The notes beneath the pieces were generated by a model. That model saw only the letters and a list, made by a program, of their open reading frames with translations. It did not search any database and was not told the DNA's origin. From Actinoplanes italicus (GTDB taxonomy: Bacteria > Actinomycetota > Actinomycetes > Mycobacteriales > Micromonosporaceae), in contig NZ_PVMZ01000004.1 in NCBI RefSeq assembly GCF_003001815.1, forward strand, positions 434,001 through 498,000: a stretch of 64,000 nucleotides of DNA. Reading direction: 5' to 3'. The position numbers and the translations under genes were made by a program. This document shows positions 1-8,320 of the stretch, piece by piece. Numbering within the stretch: the stretch's first letter is position 1; each line of letters begins with the position of its first letter.

Positions 1-119
1 ACATCGACGCGGGCGCCCGCCACGTCGTCATCCGTCCCGCAGCACTCGGCCTGCACTCCCAGCGGGAACAACTGGAGCGAGCCGCGGACCTCATCCCTAC
101 CTGGACGAACCGGGCCTGA
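1..119 (+). CDS. Luciferase-like oxidoreductase, C-terminal fragment (5' end outside window)
   Basis: The open frame enters from the left edge (first full codon at 3) and stops with TGA at 117-119, giving 38 visible residues. The end 'RHVVIRPAALGLHSQREQLE' resembles the last helix of luciferase-like (LLM-class) flavin or F420-dependent oxidoreductases, where a conserved strand precedes a terminal helix. This rests on the tail only, so the family is tentative. Another alpha/beta-barrel oxidoreductase tail is possible. Confidence 0.5.
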   Translation, partial: IDAGARHVVIRPAALGLHSQREQLERAADLIPTWTNRA

Positions 120-184
120 CGCGATCGATAACAGTTTTTTCGAAAAGACTTTTCCCGGAACCGCTTCGATGAGGGCCGGGTTTA

Positions 185-196
185 GGTTCCGGAACC
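185..196. promoter_or_regulatory. Perfect 12-bp palindrome upstream of discoidin gene
   Basis: GGTTCCGGAACC is a perfect palindrome about 145 bp before the discoidin-gene start. A half copy, CCGGAACC, lies about 30 bp further upstream. It may be an operator, but no cognate regulator is adjacent. Confidence 0.3.
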
Positions 197-250
197 GCCA
201 TTTGTTGCCGTCATATTGACGAGCCAAGACCACGAAGTAACAATTCGACG

Positions 251-262
251 GAGAGCGCTCTC
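251..262. promoter_or_regulatory. LacI-family-type operator (GAGAGCGCTCTC)
   Basis: This is a perfect palindrome with a central GCGC/AGCGCT core. It resembles the GGGAGCGCTCCC operators of actinobacterial LacI-family sugar regulators such as CebR and CelR. It lies about 80 bp upstream of the secreted discoidin/beta-helix gene, a sensible place for carbon-source repression of an extracellular glycan-active protein. No lacI gene is nearby, so the regulator would act in trans. Confidence 0.5.
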
Positions 263-341
263 ATTTCCGCGCTGCACTGTCACCCTCGCCCTGTCGCACG
301 TCTGCCCCGGACGTGCGGCTACCCGTCCGATTGGCAGGAAC

Positions 342-2585
342 ATGACACCCCCGACATCGACTTCCCCGCGCCGGAGGCTCCGGAGCCATGGGCGGGTCGT
401 GCTGAGCGTCGGCCTCGCCGCGGCCCTCGGCATCACCGTCGCCTCGTACGCCGGCACCGCCAGCGCCGCCGACACCCTGCTGTCGCAGGGCAAGCCGGCC
501 ACCGCCTCGTCCATCGAGAACGCCGGCACCCCGGCGTCCGCCGCGGTCGACGGCAACACCGGCACGCGCTGGTCCAGCACGTTCGCCGACCCGCAGTGGC
601 TGCAGGTCGACCTGGGCAGCGCTCAGCCGATCAGCCAGGTGGTGCTGAACTGGGAGGCCGCGTACGCCTCCGCCTTCACCATCCAGACCTCCACGAACGG
701 CACCAGCTGGACGAACATCAGCCCGGTCACCGCGGGCCAGGCCGGGGTGCAGACGCTGAACGTCACCGGCAACGGCCGGTACGTACGGATGAACGGCACC
801 ACCCGGGCCACCCCGTACGGCTACTCGCTCTGGGAGTTCCAGGTCTTCGGTGGCGGGACGAACCCGTCGCCGTCGCCCAGCGGCCCCAGCCTGCCGACCT
901 CCGACCGGCCGGACTTCGGCCCGAACGTTCGGATCTTCGAGCCGGGCACCGCGGCGGCGACCATCCAGTCGGCGGTGGACACGGCGTTCAACGCGCAGCT
1001 GCGCAGCCCGACCGCGCAGTTCGGATCGCAGCGCCACGTGTTCCTGTTCAAGCCCGGCACGTACGGCCGGGTGTGGGCGAACGTCGGTTTCTACACCACG
1101 GTCGCCGGACTCGGCCAGAACCCCGACGACGTGACGATCAACGGCGCCGTGAACGTCGACTCCGGCTGGAACTACGGCGACGAGAAGAACGCGACGCAGA
1201 ACTTCTGGCGCAGCATGGAGAACCTGTCGATCGTGCCCGAGGGCGGCACCAACCGGTGGGCCGTCTCCCAGGCCGCCCCGATGCGCCGCGTGCACATCAA
1301 GGGCAACCTGACCCTGGCCCCGTCGAACCAGGACAACGGGCAGGGCTACTCCAGCGGTGGCTACCTGGCCGACTCCGTCGTCGACGGTGTCGTCTCGTCC
1401 GGCTCCCAGCAGCAGTGGTACACCCGTGACAGCCGGATCTCGCGCTGGGACGGCGGCGTCTGGAACATGGTCTACTCCGGCGTCCAGGGCGCCCCGGCCA
1501 ACGCGTTCCCGAACCCGCCGCACACCACGCTGGGCACCACGCCGGTCACGCGGGAGAAGCCGTACCTGTACGTCGACGGCTCCGGCAACTACCGCGTCTT
1601 CGTCCCCGCTCTGCGGCGCAACTCCGCCGGCGCCAACTGGCCGAACACCGCCGGCAGCTCGATCCCGATGCGCGAGTTCTATGTCGCCAAGCCCGGTGAC
1701 AGCGCCGCCCGGATCAACCAGGCTCTCGCGCAGGGCCTGAACCTGTTCTTCACCCCGGGCACTTACACTCTCAACGACACCATCCGGGTCACCCGCGCCA
1801 ACACCGTGGTGACCGGCATCGGCTTCCCGACCCTGATCCCGTCCGGCGGGGTCGAGGCGCTGAACGTCGCCGACGTCGACGGTGTCAAGGTCAGCGGCCT
1901 CACCTTCGACGCCGGTACGACCAACAGCCCGACCCTGATGAGCGTCGGCCGGGCCGGTGTCCACACCGACCACGCCGCGAACCCGATCAGCCTGCAGGAC
2001 GTCTTCTTCCGCATCGGCAGCAGCGTCCAGGGCAAGGCCACCACCACCCTCGCGGTGCACGCCGACGACACGATCATCGACCACATCTGGGCCTGGCGTG
2101 CCGACCACGGCGGAGCGCCCACCGGCTGGACGGTCAACCCCGGCGACACCGGCCTGATCGTGAACGGTGACGACGTCCTGGCCACCGGCCTGTTCGTCGA
2201 GCACTACCAGAAGTACGAGGTGATCTGGAACGGCAACCGCGGCAAGACGATCTTCTTCCAGAACGAGAAGCCGTACGACGTGCCCAACCAGGCCGCCTGG
2301 ATCGGCCCGCGTGGCAACGGCTACGCCGCCTACAAGGTCGCCGACAACGTCACCGACCACCAGCTCTGGGGCGGCGGCTCGTACGCCTACTTCAACGTCA
2401 ACCCGAGCGTCCGGGTGGACCGTGCCTTCGAGGTCCCCAACCGGGCCGGCGTGCAGCTGCGCAGCGTGCTGACCGTCTCCCTCGGCGACGTCGGCACCAT
2501 CGCCAACGTCGTCAACGACACGGGCGGCTCCGTCCCCAACCCGGCCGGCAACACCACGCCGCGCCAGGTCGTCGCCTACCCCTGA
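342..2585 (+). CDS. Secreted discoidin (F5/8 type C) plus parallel beta-helix protein
   Basis: The 747-residue product has an N-terminal signal peptide (Arg-rich start, hydrophobic stretch, cleavage near TASA). A discoidin/CBM32-like sugar-binding domain follows (about residues 45-175, with the 'SVDGNTGTRW'-type signature rendered as VDGNTGTRWSS). After a Pro/Ser linker comes a long pectate-lyase-like right-handed beta-helix region (about 190-747). I chose ATG 342 because it follows GGCAGGA and gives a clean signal peptide; the longer TTG-initiated frame does not. It probably binds or cleaves a polysaccharide outside the cell. I cannot assign a glycosidase family or catalytic residues. A bidirectional terminator follows directly. 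Confidence 0.8.
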   Translation: MTPPTSTSPRRRLRSHGRVVLSVGLAAALGITVASYAGTASAADTLLSQGKPATASSIENAGTPASAAVDGNTGTRWSSTFADPQWLQVDLGSAQPISQVVLNWEAAYASAFTIQTSTNGTSWTNISPVTAGQAGVQTLNVTGNGRYVRMNGTTRATPYGYSLWEFQVFGGGTNPSPSPSGPSLPTSDRPDFGPNVRIFEPGTAAATIQSAVDTAFNAQLRSPTAQFGSQRHVFLFKPGTYGRVWANVGFYTTVAGLGQNPDDVTINGAVNVDSGWNYGDEKNATQNFWRSMENLSIVPEGGTNRWAVSQAAPMRRVHIKGNLTLAPSNQDNGQGYSSGGYLADSVVDGVVSSGSQQQWYTRDSRISRWDGGVWNMVYSGVQGAPANAFPNPPHTTLGTTPVTREKPYLYVDGSGNYRVFVPALRRNSAGANWPNTAGSSIPMREFYVAKPGDSAARINQALAQGLNLFFTPGTYTLNDTIRVTRANTVVTGIGFPTLIPSGGVEALNVADVDGVKVSGLTFDAGTTNSPTLMSVGRAGVHTDHAANPISLQDVFFRIGSSVQGKATTTLAVHADDTIIDHIWAWRADHGGAPTGWTVNPGDTGLIVNGDDVLATGLFVEHYQKYEVIWNGNRGKTIFFQNEKPYDVPNQAAWIGPRGNGYAAYKVADNVTDHQLWGGGSYAYFNVNPSVRVDRAFEVPNRAGVQLRSVLTVSLGDVGTIANVVNDTGGSVPNPAGNTTPRQVVAYP

Positions 2586-2616
2586 TCGGCACGACCCCGT
2601 AACACCCAGGTAAGAA

Positions 2617-2650
2617 GGCGGCCGTCGGTGCACCAGCACCGGCGGCCGCC
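2617..2650. terminator. Bidirectional hairpin terminator
   Basis: A 15-bp stem (2617-2631 with 2636-2650, one G-T pair) closes on the loop ACCA. It lies between the convergent stops of the discoidin gene (2585) and the last gene of the NACHT operon (2655), so it probably insulates both. Confidence 0.7.
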
Positions 2651-2654
2651 GCCG

Positions 2655-3209
2655 TCAGCCCAGAATCGTCGCGGCCTCGTCCCACAGTTGCCGGAAACCG
2701 GCGAGTACGTCCCTGGTGAGTTGTTCGGGATCGACCGCCCCGGTCGCGGGTTTCTGAAATCGCCAGTACGCCCATGGGTGCTGAGACGCTCCACCGAGTC
2801 GCTTGACCACCGGGACGAACGCGGCCTTCACGGTCTTGAACCGTTCCCGATCGCCCCGGTGGCGCACCGCAACAAAGGGCCACGGGTTGTCCTTACCGGT
2901 GCTCAGCAGCGTCTTCGGGTCCCACTCCACGGTCACCGCGACGTCGAAGCCTTGCCCCGACCACTGCTGTCGCCTGAGCCCCATGACCCGGAACCTCCCT
3001 TCGTCCAGGCCGTCCAGGTCGACGTCGGCGCCGACGTCGTCGGCCATCTCGCTCAGCGGCGTCTCCAGGACGCGCAGATACCGCACGAGCAGCGCCGCGG
3101 CGTCGTCCCGCTGTGCCGCCCACTCCTCGATGTCCGCACGGCGTTCTAGGTAGAACCAGGCCTTCGCGTCCGCGGGATTCCGGAGCGGGAATCCGATCTC
3201 GTCAGGCAT
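2655..3209 (-). CDS. Unknown protein, third gene of NACHT-nuclease operon
   Basis: This 184-residue soluble protein has no signal peptide. I do not recognise the family. It is mixed alpha/beta, with an acidic centre (DDVGADVDLDGLDEG) and a Trp/Arg-rich C-terminal half (PWPFVAVRHRGDRERF). The ATG at 3209 overlaps the end of the PD-(D/E)XK gene (stop at 3202) by 8 bp, so translation is probably coupled and the two proteins are likely partners. A strong terminator follows at 2617-2650. A role as specificity, inhibitor or immunity subunit of the nuclease is inference from position only. Confidence 0.75.
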   Translation of the reverse strand: MPDEIGFPLRNPADAKAWFYLERRADIEEWAAQRDDAAALLVRYLRVLETPLSEMADDVGADVDLDGLDEGRFRVMGLRRQQWSGQGFDVAVTVEWDPKTLLSTGKDNPWPFVAVRHRGDRERFKTVKAAFVPVVKRLGGASQHPWAYWRFQKPATGAVDPEQLTRDVLAGFRQLWDEAATILG

Positions 3210-3885
3210 CGTGAAAGAGCTCCAGTGTCTTGAGGTAGTCGTGGACTCCGCCCGCGACGACGGTCGGATCGGTCTTCGCGACGGCTGCCCTGACGGCCGC
3301 GGCCACCTGCCGCCAGAGTTGGTTGCGCCAGTGGACCGCACTTGCCCCGGCACTCCTCGGTTCCGTCTGCAGGCGGGTGAGGAAGACAAACGTCGGCGCC
3401 GCCTCGCGCTCCCACAGATCGTGGATCCGCGCGAGCTGGTGCGGGCGTTCGGACGAGAAGGTCTTCGCCTCCACCACCAGTGTCCAGCCGGTGCCGTACA
3501 CCACGAGGTCGGCCCGGGTGTCGTGGCGCACCTCTTCCAGAACGATCCGGACGGGGCCGCTCACGTCGACCCCGAGGCTCTCGCCGAACTCGTCGAGAGC
3601 AGCGCGTCCGAGCCCGTGGTGGCCGTCCGGCCGCAAAAGCCAGCCCAGCGCGGCGGTCATGGCGAGTTCGCTGTACTGGCGGCCGATGGCGGCCAGCAGC
3701 GTGGACGGGCCACCGAGCCACTGCCCGGCCTCGACGAGTCGCTGCTGTGCCTGGCGCGCCGCGTCGAACGCATCACGCCAGTGATCCACCTTCTCGGCGG
3801 CGCCGGCCTCCGATGCCGCCATCAGTTCACGCCACGCACGAGCCGCGACGTCGAATCGGGGCTGCCAGCCGACGACGTCGTCCAT
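3202..3885 (-). CDS. PD-(D/E)XK nuclease family protein
   Basis: The 227-residue product has an N-terminal helical third (about 1-65), then a restriction-endonuclease-like core. An early Glu lies in YSELAMTAALGWLL (about 73). The catalytic pattern is Asp126 in 'RADLVVYGTGWTLVVEAK', then Glu139-x-Lys141. The strand-helix layout and D-x12-E-x-K spacing resemble the PDDEXK_4-type family, which are predicted Mg2+-dependent DNases. The gene starts 9 bp after the NACHT-HEAT stop and overlaps the next gene, so the three form one transcription unit. The most economical role is the effector nuclease of a defence system sensed by the NTPase; this is inference. Confidence 0.75.
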   Translation of the reverse strand: MDDVVGWQPRFDVAARAWRELMAASEAGAAEKVDHWRDAFDAARQAQQRLVEAGQWLGGPSTLLAAIGRQYSELAMTAALGWLLRPDGHHGLGRAALDEFGESLGVDVSGPVRIVLEEVRHDTRADLVVYGTGWTLVVEAKTFSSERPHQLARIHDLWEREAAPTFVFLTRLQTEPRSAGASAVHWRNQLWRQVAAAVRAAVAKTDPTVVAGGVHDYLKTLELFHDA

Positions 3886-3894
3886 CGCCCGAGA

Positions 3895-6800
3895 CTACCG
3901 GGACGGTATCGCTTCGCCCGCCGCCTTCAGGATCATGGCGGCCGCTGTGCGTACCTGCTCGCTGTCGTCGGCGGAGCCGCGGTGGCGGATGAAGCCGAAG
4001 GTCTCCGGTTCGTGTGGCCACCGCATGGCGAGGACGTGCAGCGCGGACCGGCGCACGTCGTCGCAGCCGTCCTCGCCTGCGATGGCGCGGAGCAGGGAAC
4101 GAGCCTGGGGATCGTGGTGCCACAGTGCGGCGGCCCGTGCGGCGGCTCGGCGGACGCCGGTGTCGTCGTCGTGCGCCGCTCGCCGAGCGATGACCATCGG
4201 AAGAGGCCGGTCCCGCCGTGCGATCCAGGCCAGCGCGCGGACCGCGGCCTGGCGCACTCTCGCGTCGGGTTCGGCCTCGGCACGGTCGCTGATGATGGCT
4301 GTGATGAGGGCGGGTTCGTCCCACCATGCCGTCGCGAGGGCCCGGATCGCGGACCGCCGTACGGTCCAGTCGCCGTCCGTGGCGGCGTGCCCGCTGATGA
4401 GCGGCAGGGTCGCGGGGTCGTCGTGCCCGCTGATCGCGAGTGCCCTGATCACGGCGCGGCGCACAGCGGGCTCGGCGTCCGCGGCTGATTTCCGCACCAC
4501 ACCCAGCACCGTCCGGTGCTCGTGCCATCCGGTGAGGACGGCCCGGAGGGCGGCTGTTCGCACGGCCGGGTCGGGATCGTTCGCCGCCACCCTGCACAGC
4601 AGTGGCAGCGTGTGAGGTTCATCGGGCGGATCCGAGGCCAGGAAACGGACGGCGGCAGCACGCAGATGCGGGTCGGGGTTCGTGATCCCGGCGCGCAGCG
4701 ATTGCCGGATGTCAGGATCGTGCGCGTTGTCGACCAAGGCTTGGACGGTACGGCTGCGGTCGTTGTCGGCCGCCCCGGTGGCGATCTGATCGTCCAGCAG
4801 TTCCAGCAGTCGCTGATTGTCGTGGCGTGCGGCGGCCACTGCTCGGGCGGCCGCAGAGCGGACACCCGGGTCGCCATCGGTGCTGGCCAGCTCGTGCAGG
4901 AAGGGCAAGGTGTGCAGTTGCCCCGACCAGCCGCCGGCGAGGATGCCGATGGTCGTACTCCTGACCGTGGGGTCGGGATCGGTACCTGCCCGCTCGTAGA
5001 GCAGCGCGAGGGTCCGGGGGTCGGTGCGCCCGGCCACGGCGGCCGCTCTGAGCGCGGTCGCCCGTACCGTGCCGTCGGGGTCGTTCACGGCACGGTCACG
5101 GAGGAGGACACGTGTCTCCGGATGTCTTCCCCAGGTGGCGCCCAGGGTGTGAACGGCGGCTCGCCGTACCGACCAGTGGTCGTCCGTCGTCGCACGAGAG
5201 CGGACGAAAGGCAGGGTCTCCGGATCCCCGGGCCACGCCGCGGCGAGGATGCGGACGGCGGCCTCGCGGACGAACCAGGTCCCGCTACTGCAGGCGCGGC
5301 GGTGGATGAACGCGAGCGCCTCGGCGTTGCCGCCCCAGTGCGCGCCGAGAACCATCACGACGATGTAGAGGGTGTCCGGGTCGGTCGCCCGGTGAAGAAT
5401 GAACGGAAGCGCCCGCGGGTCGTCGTGCCACGTCGCCGCCACCGCTTCGATGGCATGCGAGCGGACTGCCTCGTCGGTGCCGAACGTCGCCTCGGCCCGC
5501 AATCGCTCCTGGACCGCCGGGGTGTCCGAGAACAGGTGGGCCAGAAACACGGCGGCGGTGAGCCGGACCCGGCTGCAGCCGTCCGGGAATCGCCCCGATG
5601 TCCGCGGCTCGAAGCAGTCGAACCAGGCGAGGTAGTCCTCGCGCCCCGGCCACGGTTGACCCGCGTTGGCGAGAACCGGTTCCACACTGCGCCGGAGATC
5701 TTCCAGCGCTCCGTCGGAGAAGTCACGGTCCGGGTCGTCATCGATGGTGTCCTCAATGACCTCGAGGGCCGAGGCGAGAGCGTTGAGGACGCCGCGCGTC
5801 TCGGAGGCGACGAGATGAGGCTGCTCCACCTCGCCGAGACAGCGGACGGCGAGCATCAGGTGATGCGGCGGAGTATCGGGTGATGCGGACCAGAGCGGGT
5901 CGGCCGCGAGCAGGCGCCGGATGACGCACGCCGCGTCCCGAGCATCGATCATGCCGGTGACCAGCACGAGGATCTCGTGCCAGGCCGGGTCGTCGCCGTG
6001 TCGCCCGAAGACATCCGATGCCAGTTCCTCAGGTGTCCACGTACGTTCCACCCGGAAGCGGTGTGCGATGTCGGCAGCGCTGAGGTGTTCGAGAAAGGCT
6101 CGGTGCACGAACCCGTACACGTCGCCACCGAATCGGCTGAGGATGAAGTTCCGTTCCCGGAACTGAGCCAGCATGGTCTCCGCCGCCGGTGCGGAGCGCT
6201 CCCTGGTGATCTGGTACTTCTCGCGAAGATAGCGCTCGAACTCGGCGACCAGCTCCGTCCCGGCGATGGCGTTGCCCGCCTGACCTGCATCGGCGTTCTG
6301 CATGCGCCGTGCGATCCGACGAAGCAACTCGAGACGGTCGGCGTGACTCACGAAGGGCGCATCGGGATGCACCTGATGGATATGTTTGTTCACGTCCCAG
6401 TGCTCCACGAGCACGGTTACGGCCTGCTGGTAGACCTCCCTGCGGGCGCGCGGCAGCGGTTGCCGGCTGCCGATCATGGCGAGAATGGTGAGCAGCAGCG
6501 GATTGCCGGCGAGCTCCCGAATTGACGGCGAGTCGCGGACCGCTGCAAGCAGGCGCCGGCTCAGGCGTGCTGCCTCGGGCGGATCGCCGGGGTGGGCGTG
6601 CCGGTACCACTGGCCGGCGAACCGTTCGATCTGGTCGGTGTCGAGATCCTGGAGTGTGTGGTGGACGAAGCCAGCTCCTTCGAAGATCGTCCGGCGGTAG
6701 CCGATCACGCGGGACGTCACGATGACGCGCGCCCCGGCATAGCGGCCCGCGAACGCCACGATCTGGTGCGCGATCGATTCCCTGCGGCGGGCCTCGAACA

Positions 6801-7620
6801 CCTCGTCAAGTCCGTCGAAGACGACGACCGCGGGCCGGCCAGCCCTCAGGTAGTCCTCCAGGACGTCTCTCGGCAGCCCCAGCCCTTCCGTCACGTGAAG
6901 ATGGTCGGCGTAGTCGAGGAAGGTGCTTTCCTGCCATCGAGGGTCGGCGAAACCGCGCAGCTCGATCAGCAGCGGCAGATGTCCCCGAAGCCTCAGCAGG
7001 TCCGTGGGTACGTCCCCCGATCCGGTGCCGAGCGCGAGCACCACATACCTGAGCAGCGTGGATTTGCCCGAACCCGGATCACCGAGCAGCACCGCCCGGC
7101 GCTGGTCCGGCTCTGCCAGCACATCGAGAACCGGCCGGATCGGCTGTCGCGCGTAGGCCTCCGTGACGTGTGCTAGGCGTCCGGTGTCCATTCCGCGTGG
7201 AAGTTGGTCAGCCGTCACCTGCCCCGCCTCGATGAGCTGCCGCCGGAGGCCGGACGGCAGCTCGATCCGAGGCAACTCTGCCCGTACGTGCTGGGCGACG
7301 AAGACCGACGGCAGCGGCACCGGCCCTTCCCGGTCCCTCTCGCCGGACGTGAGACTGTCGAGATCCAGCCGCTGATAGCGCTCGGCGAGCCGGGTGAAGT
7401 ACCGCGCGCGTTCGACGGCGAGAGTCTTACGCCGGCGACGCCGCGAGCCGGTGGGATCCAGTACCGACGCGATGATCACGGCAGTGGCCAGCGTCGCGGT
7501 CGCGACCCAGATGCCGGCATGCCAGCGGTCCGGAAGCGAAACCGTGTTCGTCGCCAGGTTGCCGACCAGAGCCAGACAGACGCCGACCGCTGCCGTGATT
7601 ACCAACCCGAAGCGGCGCAC
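3895..7620 (-). CDS. Membrane-anchored NACHT NTPase with HEAT-repeat sensor domain
   Basis: This 1241-residue STAND-type protein starts with GTG at 7620 after GGAG. Two N-terminal membrane helices (about 5-25 and 36-54) precede a basic linker. The NACHT domain (about 165-420) has Walker A GDPGSGKST (180-188), Walker B VVVFDGLDE (265-273), and sensor VTSR (about 301-304). A winged-helix-like region follows. From about residue 720 to 1230 there are roughly 14 repeats of about 34 residues carrying D-x-D-x-x-VR-x-x-A, typical of HEAT/PBS-type solenoids that recognise ligands in NLR-like proteins. It is the first gene of the operon with the nuclease and its partner. Bacterial NACHT proteins are known anti-phage sensors; the trigger here is unknown. 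Confidence 0.85.
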   Translation of the reverse strand: MRRFGLVITAAVGVCLALVGNLATNTVSLPDRWHAGIWVATATLATAVIIASVLDPTGSRRRRRKTLAVERARYFTRLAERYQRLDLDSLTSGERDREGPVPLPSVFVAQHVRAELPRIELPSGLRRQLIEAGQVTADQLPRGMDTGRLAHVTEAYARQPIRPVLDVLAEPDQRRAVLLGDPGSGKSTLLRYVVLALGTGSGDVPTDLLRLRGHLPLLIELRGFADPRWQESTFLDYADHLHVTEGLGLPRDVLEDYLRAGRPAVVVFDGLDEVFEARRRESIAHQIVAFAGRYAGARVIVTSRVIGYRRTIFEGAGFVHHTLQDLDTDQIERFAGQWYRHAHPGDPPEAARLSRRLLAAVRDSPSIRELAGNPLLLTILAMIGSRQPLPRARREVYQQAVTVLVEHWDVNKHIHQVHPDAPFVSHADRLELLRRIARRMQNADAGQAGNAIAGTELVAEFERYLREKYQITRERSAPAAETMLAQFRERNFILSRFGGDVYGFVHRAFLEHLSAADIAHRFRVERTWTPEELASDVFGRHGDDPAWHEILVLVTGMIDARDAACVIRRLLAADPLWSASPDTPPHHLMLAVRCLGEVEQPHLVASETRGVLNALASALEVIEDTIDDDPDRDFSDGALEDLRRSVEPVLANAGQPWPGREDYLAWFDCFEPRTSGRFPDGCSRVRLTAAVFLAHLFSDTPAVQERLRAEATFGTDEAVRSHAIEAVAATWHDDPRALPFILHRATDPDTLYIVVMVLGAHWGGNAEALAFIHRRACSSGTWFVREAAVRILAAAWPGDPETLPFVRSRATTDDHWSVRRAAVHTLGATWGRHPETRVLLRDRAVNDPDGTVRATALRAAAVAGRTDPRTLALLYERAGTDPDPTVRSTTIGILAGGWSGQLHTLPFLHELASTDGDPGVRSAAARAVAAARHDNQRLLELLDDQIATGAADNDRSRTVQALVDNAHDPDIRQSLRAGITNPDPHLRAAAVRFLASDPPDEPHTLPLLCRVAANDPDPAVRTAALRAVLTGWHEHRTVLGVVRKSAADAEPAVRRAVIRALAISGHDDPATLPLISGHAATDGDWTVRRSAIRALATAWWDEPALITAIISDRAEAEPDARVRQAAVRALAWIARRDRPLPMVIARRAAHDDDTGVRRAAARAAALWHHDPQARSLLRAIAGEDGCDDVRRSALHVLAMRWPHEPETFGFIRHRGSADDSEQVRTAAAMILKAAGEAIPSR

Positions 7621-7730
7621 CGGCTACTCCAAGGGATGCGTGGCCGAGAACTGGCGTCTCCCGTGCAACACCCTATCCAGACCAGGCAACCCTCAGTTGT
7701 ACGGCGGCAACCGCCCCGCTCAGGACGGCG

Positions 7731-8171
7731 TCACCACTCGGAGGTGCAGTCGTACTCGTTGCCGCGCTGCAGGCAGGCCGAGAAACGGTAGTTGGGGTCG
7801 GCGAGCGTGATCTGCCCGGCCGTGTGGGTGGAGGTCTGGCCGCTGCCGTCGTTGAAGGAAGGATGCGTGAACTCGCGGCTGCCGTTGCGGTAGATCCGCA
7901 GCCAGATCACGTCGTCCTCCTGCCACCGGCTGCTCGCGCTGACCCGCGCCCAGCCGTACTGGAAGCCCTGGTACCAGCCGGCGCGCAACTCGATGGTGAC
8001 GCCGAACCTCGTCGTGTACGGTCCCCGCGGGGTCGTACGGTTGGTCGTTTCGTTGACCTGACTCTGGTTGAGCACGCTCGGCGCCGCCTGGGCCGGTCCG
8101 GCGGCCACCAGCGACCCCAGGAGCCCGAACAGAGCCGCAGCGGCCAGGACCCGCTTACGCATGAAACGCAT
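7731..8171 (-). CDS. Small secreted protein of unknown function
   Basis: The 146-residue product has a signal peptide (MRFMRKR, hydrophobic core, cleavage near GPAQA) and a mature domain rich in Trp, Tyr and Arg (YQGFQYGWARV, DDVIWLRIYRNG) with one Cys pair near the C terminus, suggesting a small beta-rich extracellular fold. I chose ATG 8171 because GGGGGA lies 8 bp before it; the upstream GTG 8195 and ATG 8177 are poorly spaced. It diverges from the ArsR-like regulator across an operator-like dyad. Function not recognised. Confidence 0.7.
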   Translation of the reverse strand: MRFMRKRVLAAAALFGLLGSLVAAGPAQAAPSVLNQSQVNETTNRTTPRGPYTTRFGVTIELRAGWYQGFQYGWARVSASSRWQEDDVIWLRIYRNGSREFTHPSFNDGSGQTSTHTAGQITLADPNYRFSACLQRGNEYDCTSEW

Positions 8172-8249
8172 CGACATATCCCCCACGCAATTCACCTCAG
8201 TGGACAGTGCTCGTCCAGCCTCGCCGCGCCGCGGTAGGCGGAGCCAGCC

Positions 8250-8267
8250 TTTCGAAAGACATCGAAA
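8250..8267. promoter_or_regulatory. Inverted repeat TTTCGA-N6-TCGAAA, candidate ArsR-type operator
   Basis: A perfect 6-bp inverted repeat with a 6-bp centre lies between the divergent secreted-protein gene (start 8171) and the ArsR-like gene. TAGTGT at 8275-8280 could be a -10 box for the regulator. This supports a start downstream at 8321 and autoregulation. Confidence 0.45.
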
Positions 8268-8320
8268 TGTCGGCTAGTGTCGACAGGGTCACCGAGGGTG
8301 TACGGCAGGCGGGGGAACAC

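Noticed and set aside
261..2639. 792-codon minus-strand frame opposite the discoidin gene
   Set aside because: It is Val/Asp/Arg/Gly-rich with no domain, the usual antisense shadow of a high-GC gene, and has no ribosome-binding site.
3211..4488. Long plus-strand frame opposite the nuclease and NACHT genes
   Set aside because: No domain and skewed composition, and it spans two real minus-strand genes; an antisense artefact.
4516..5883. 455-codon plus-strand frame opposite the HEAT repeats
   Set aside because: Repetitive antisense of the HEAT region, no start signal.
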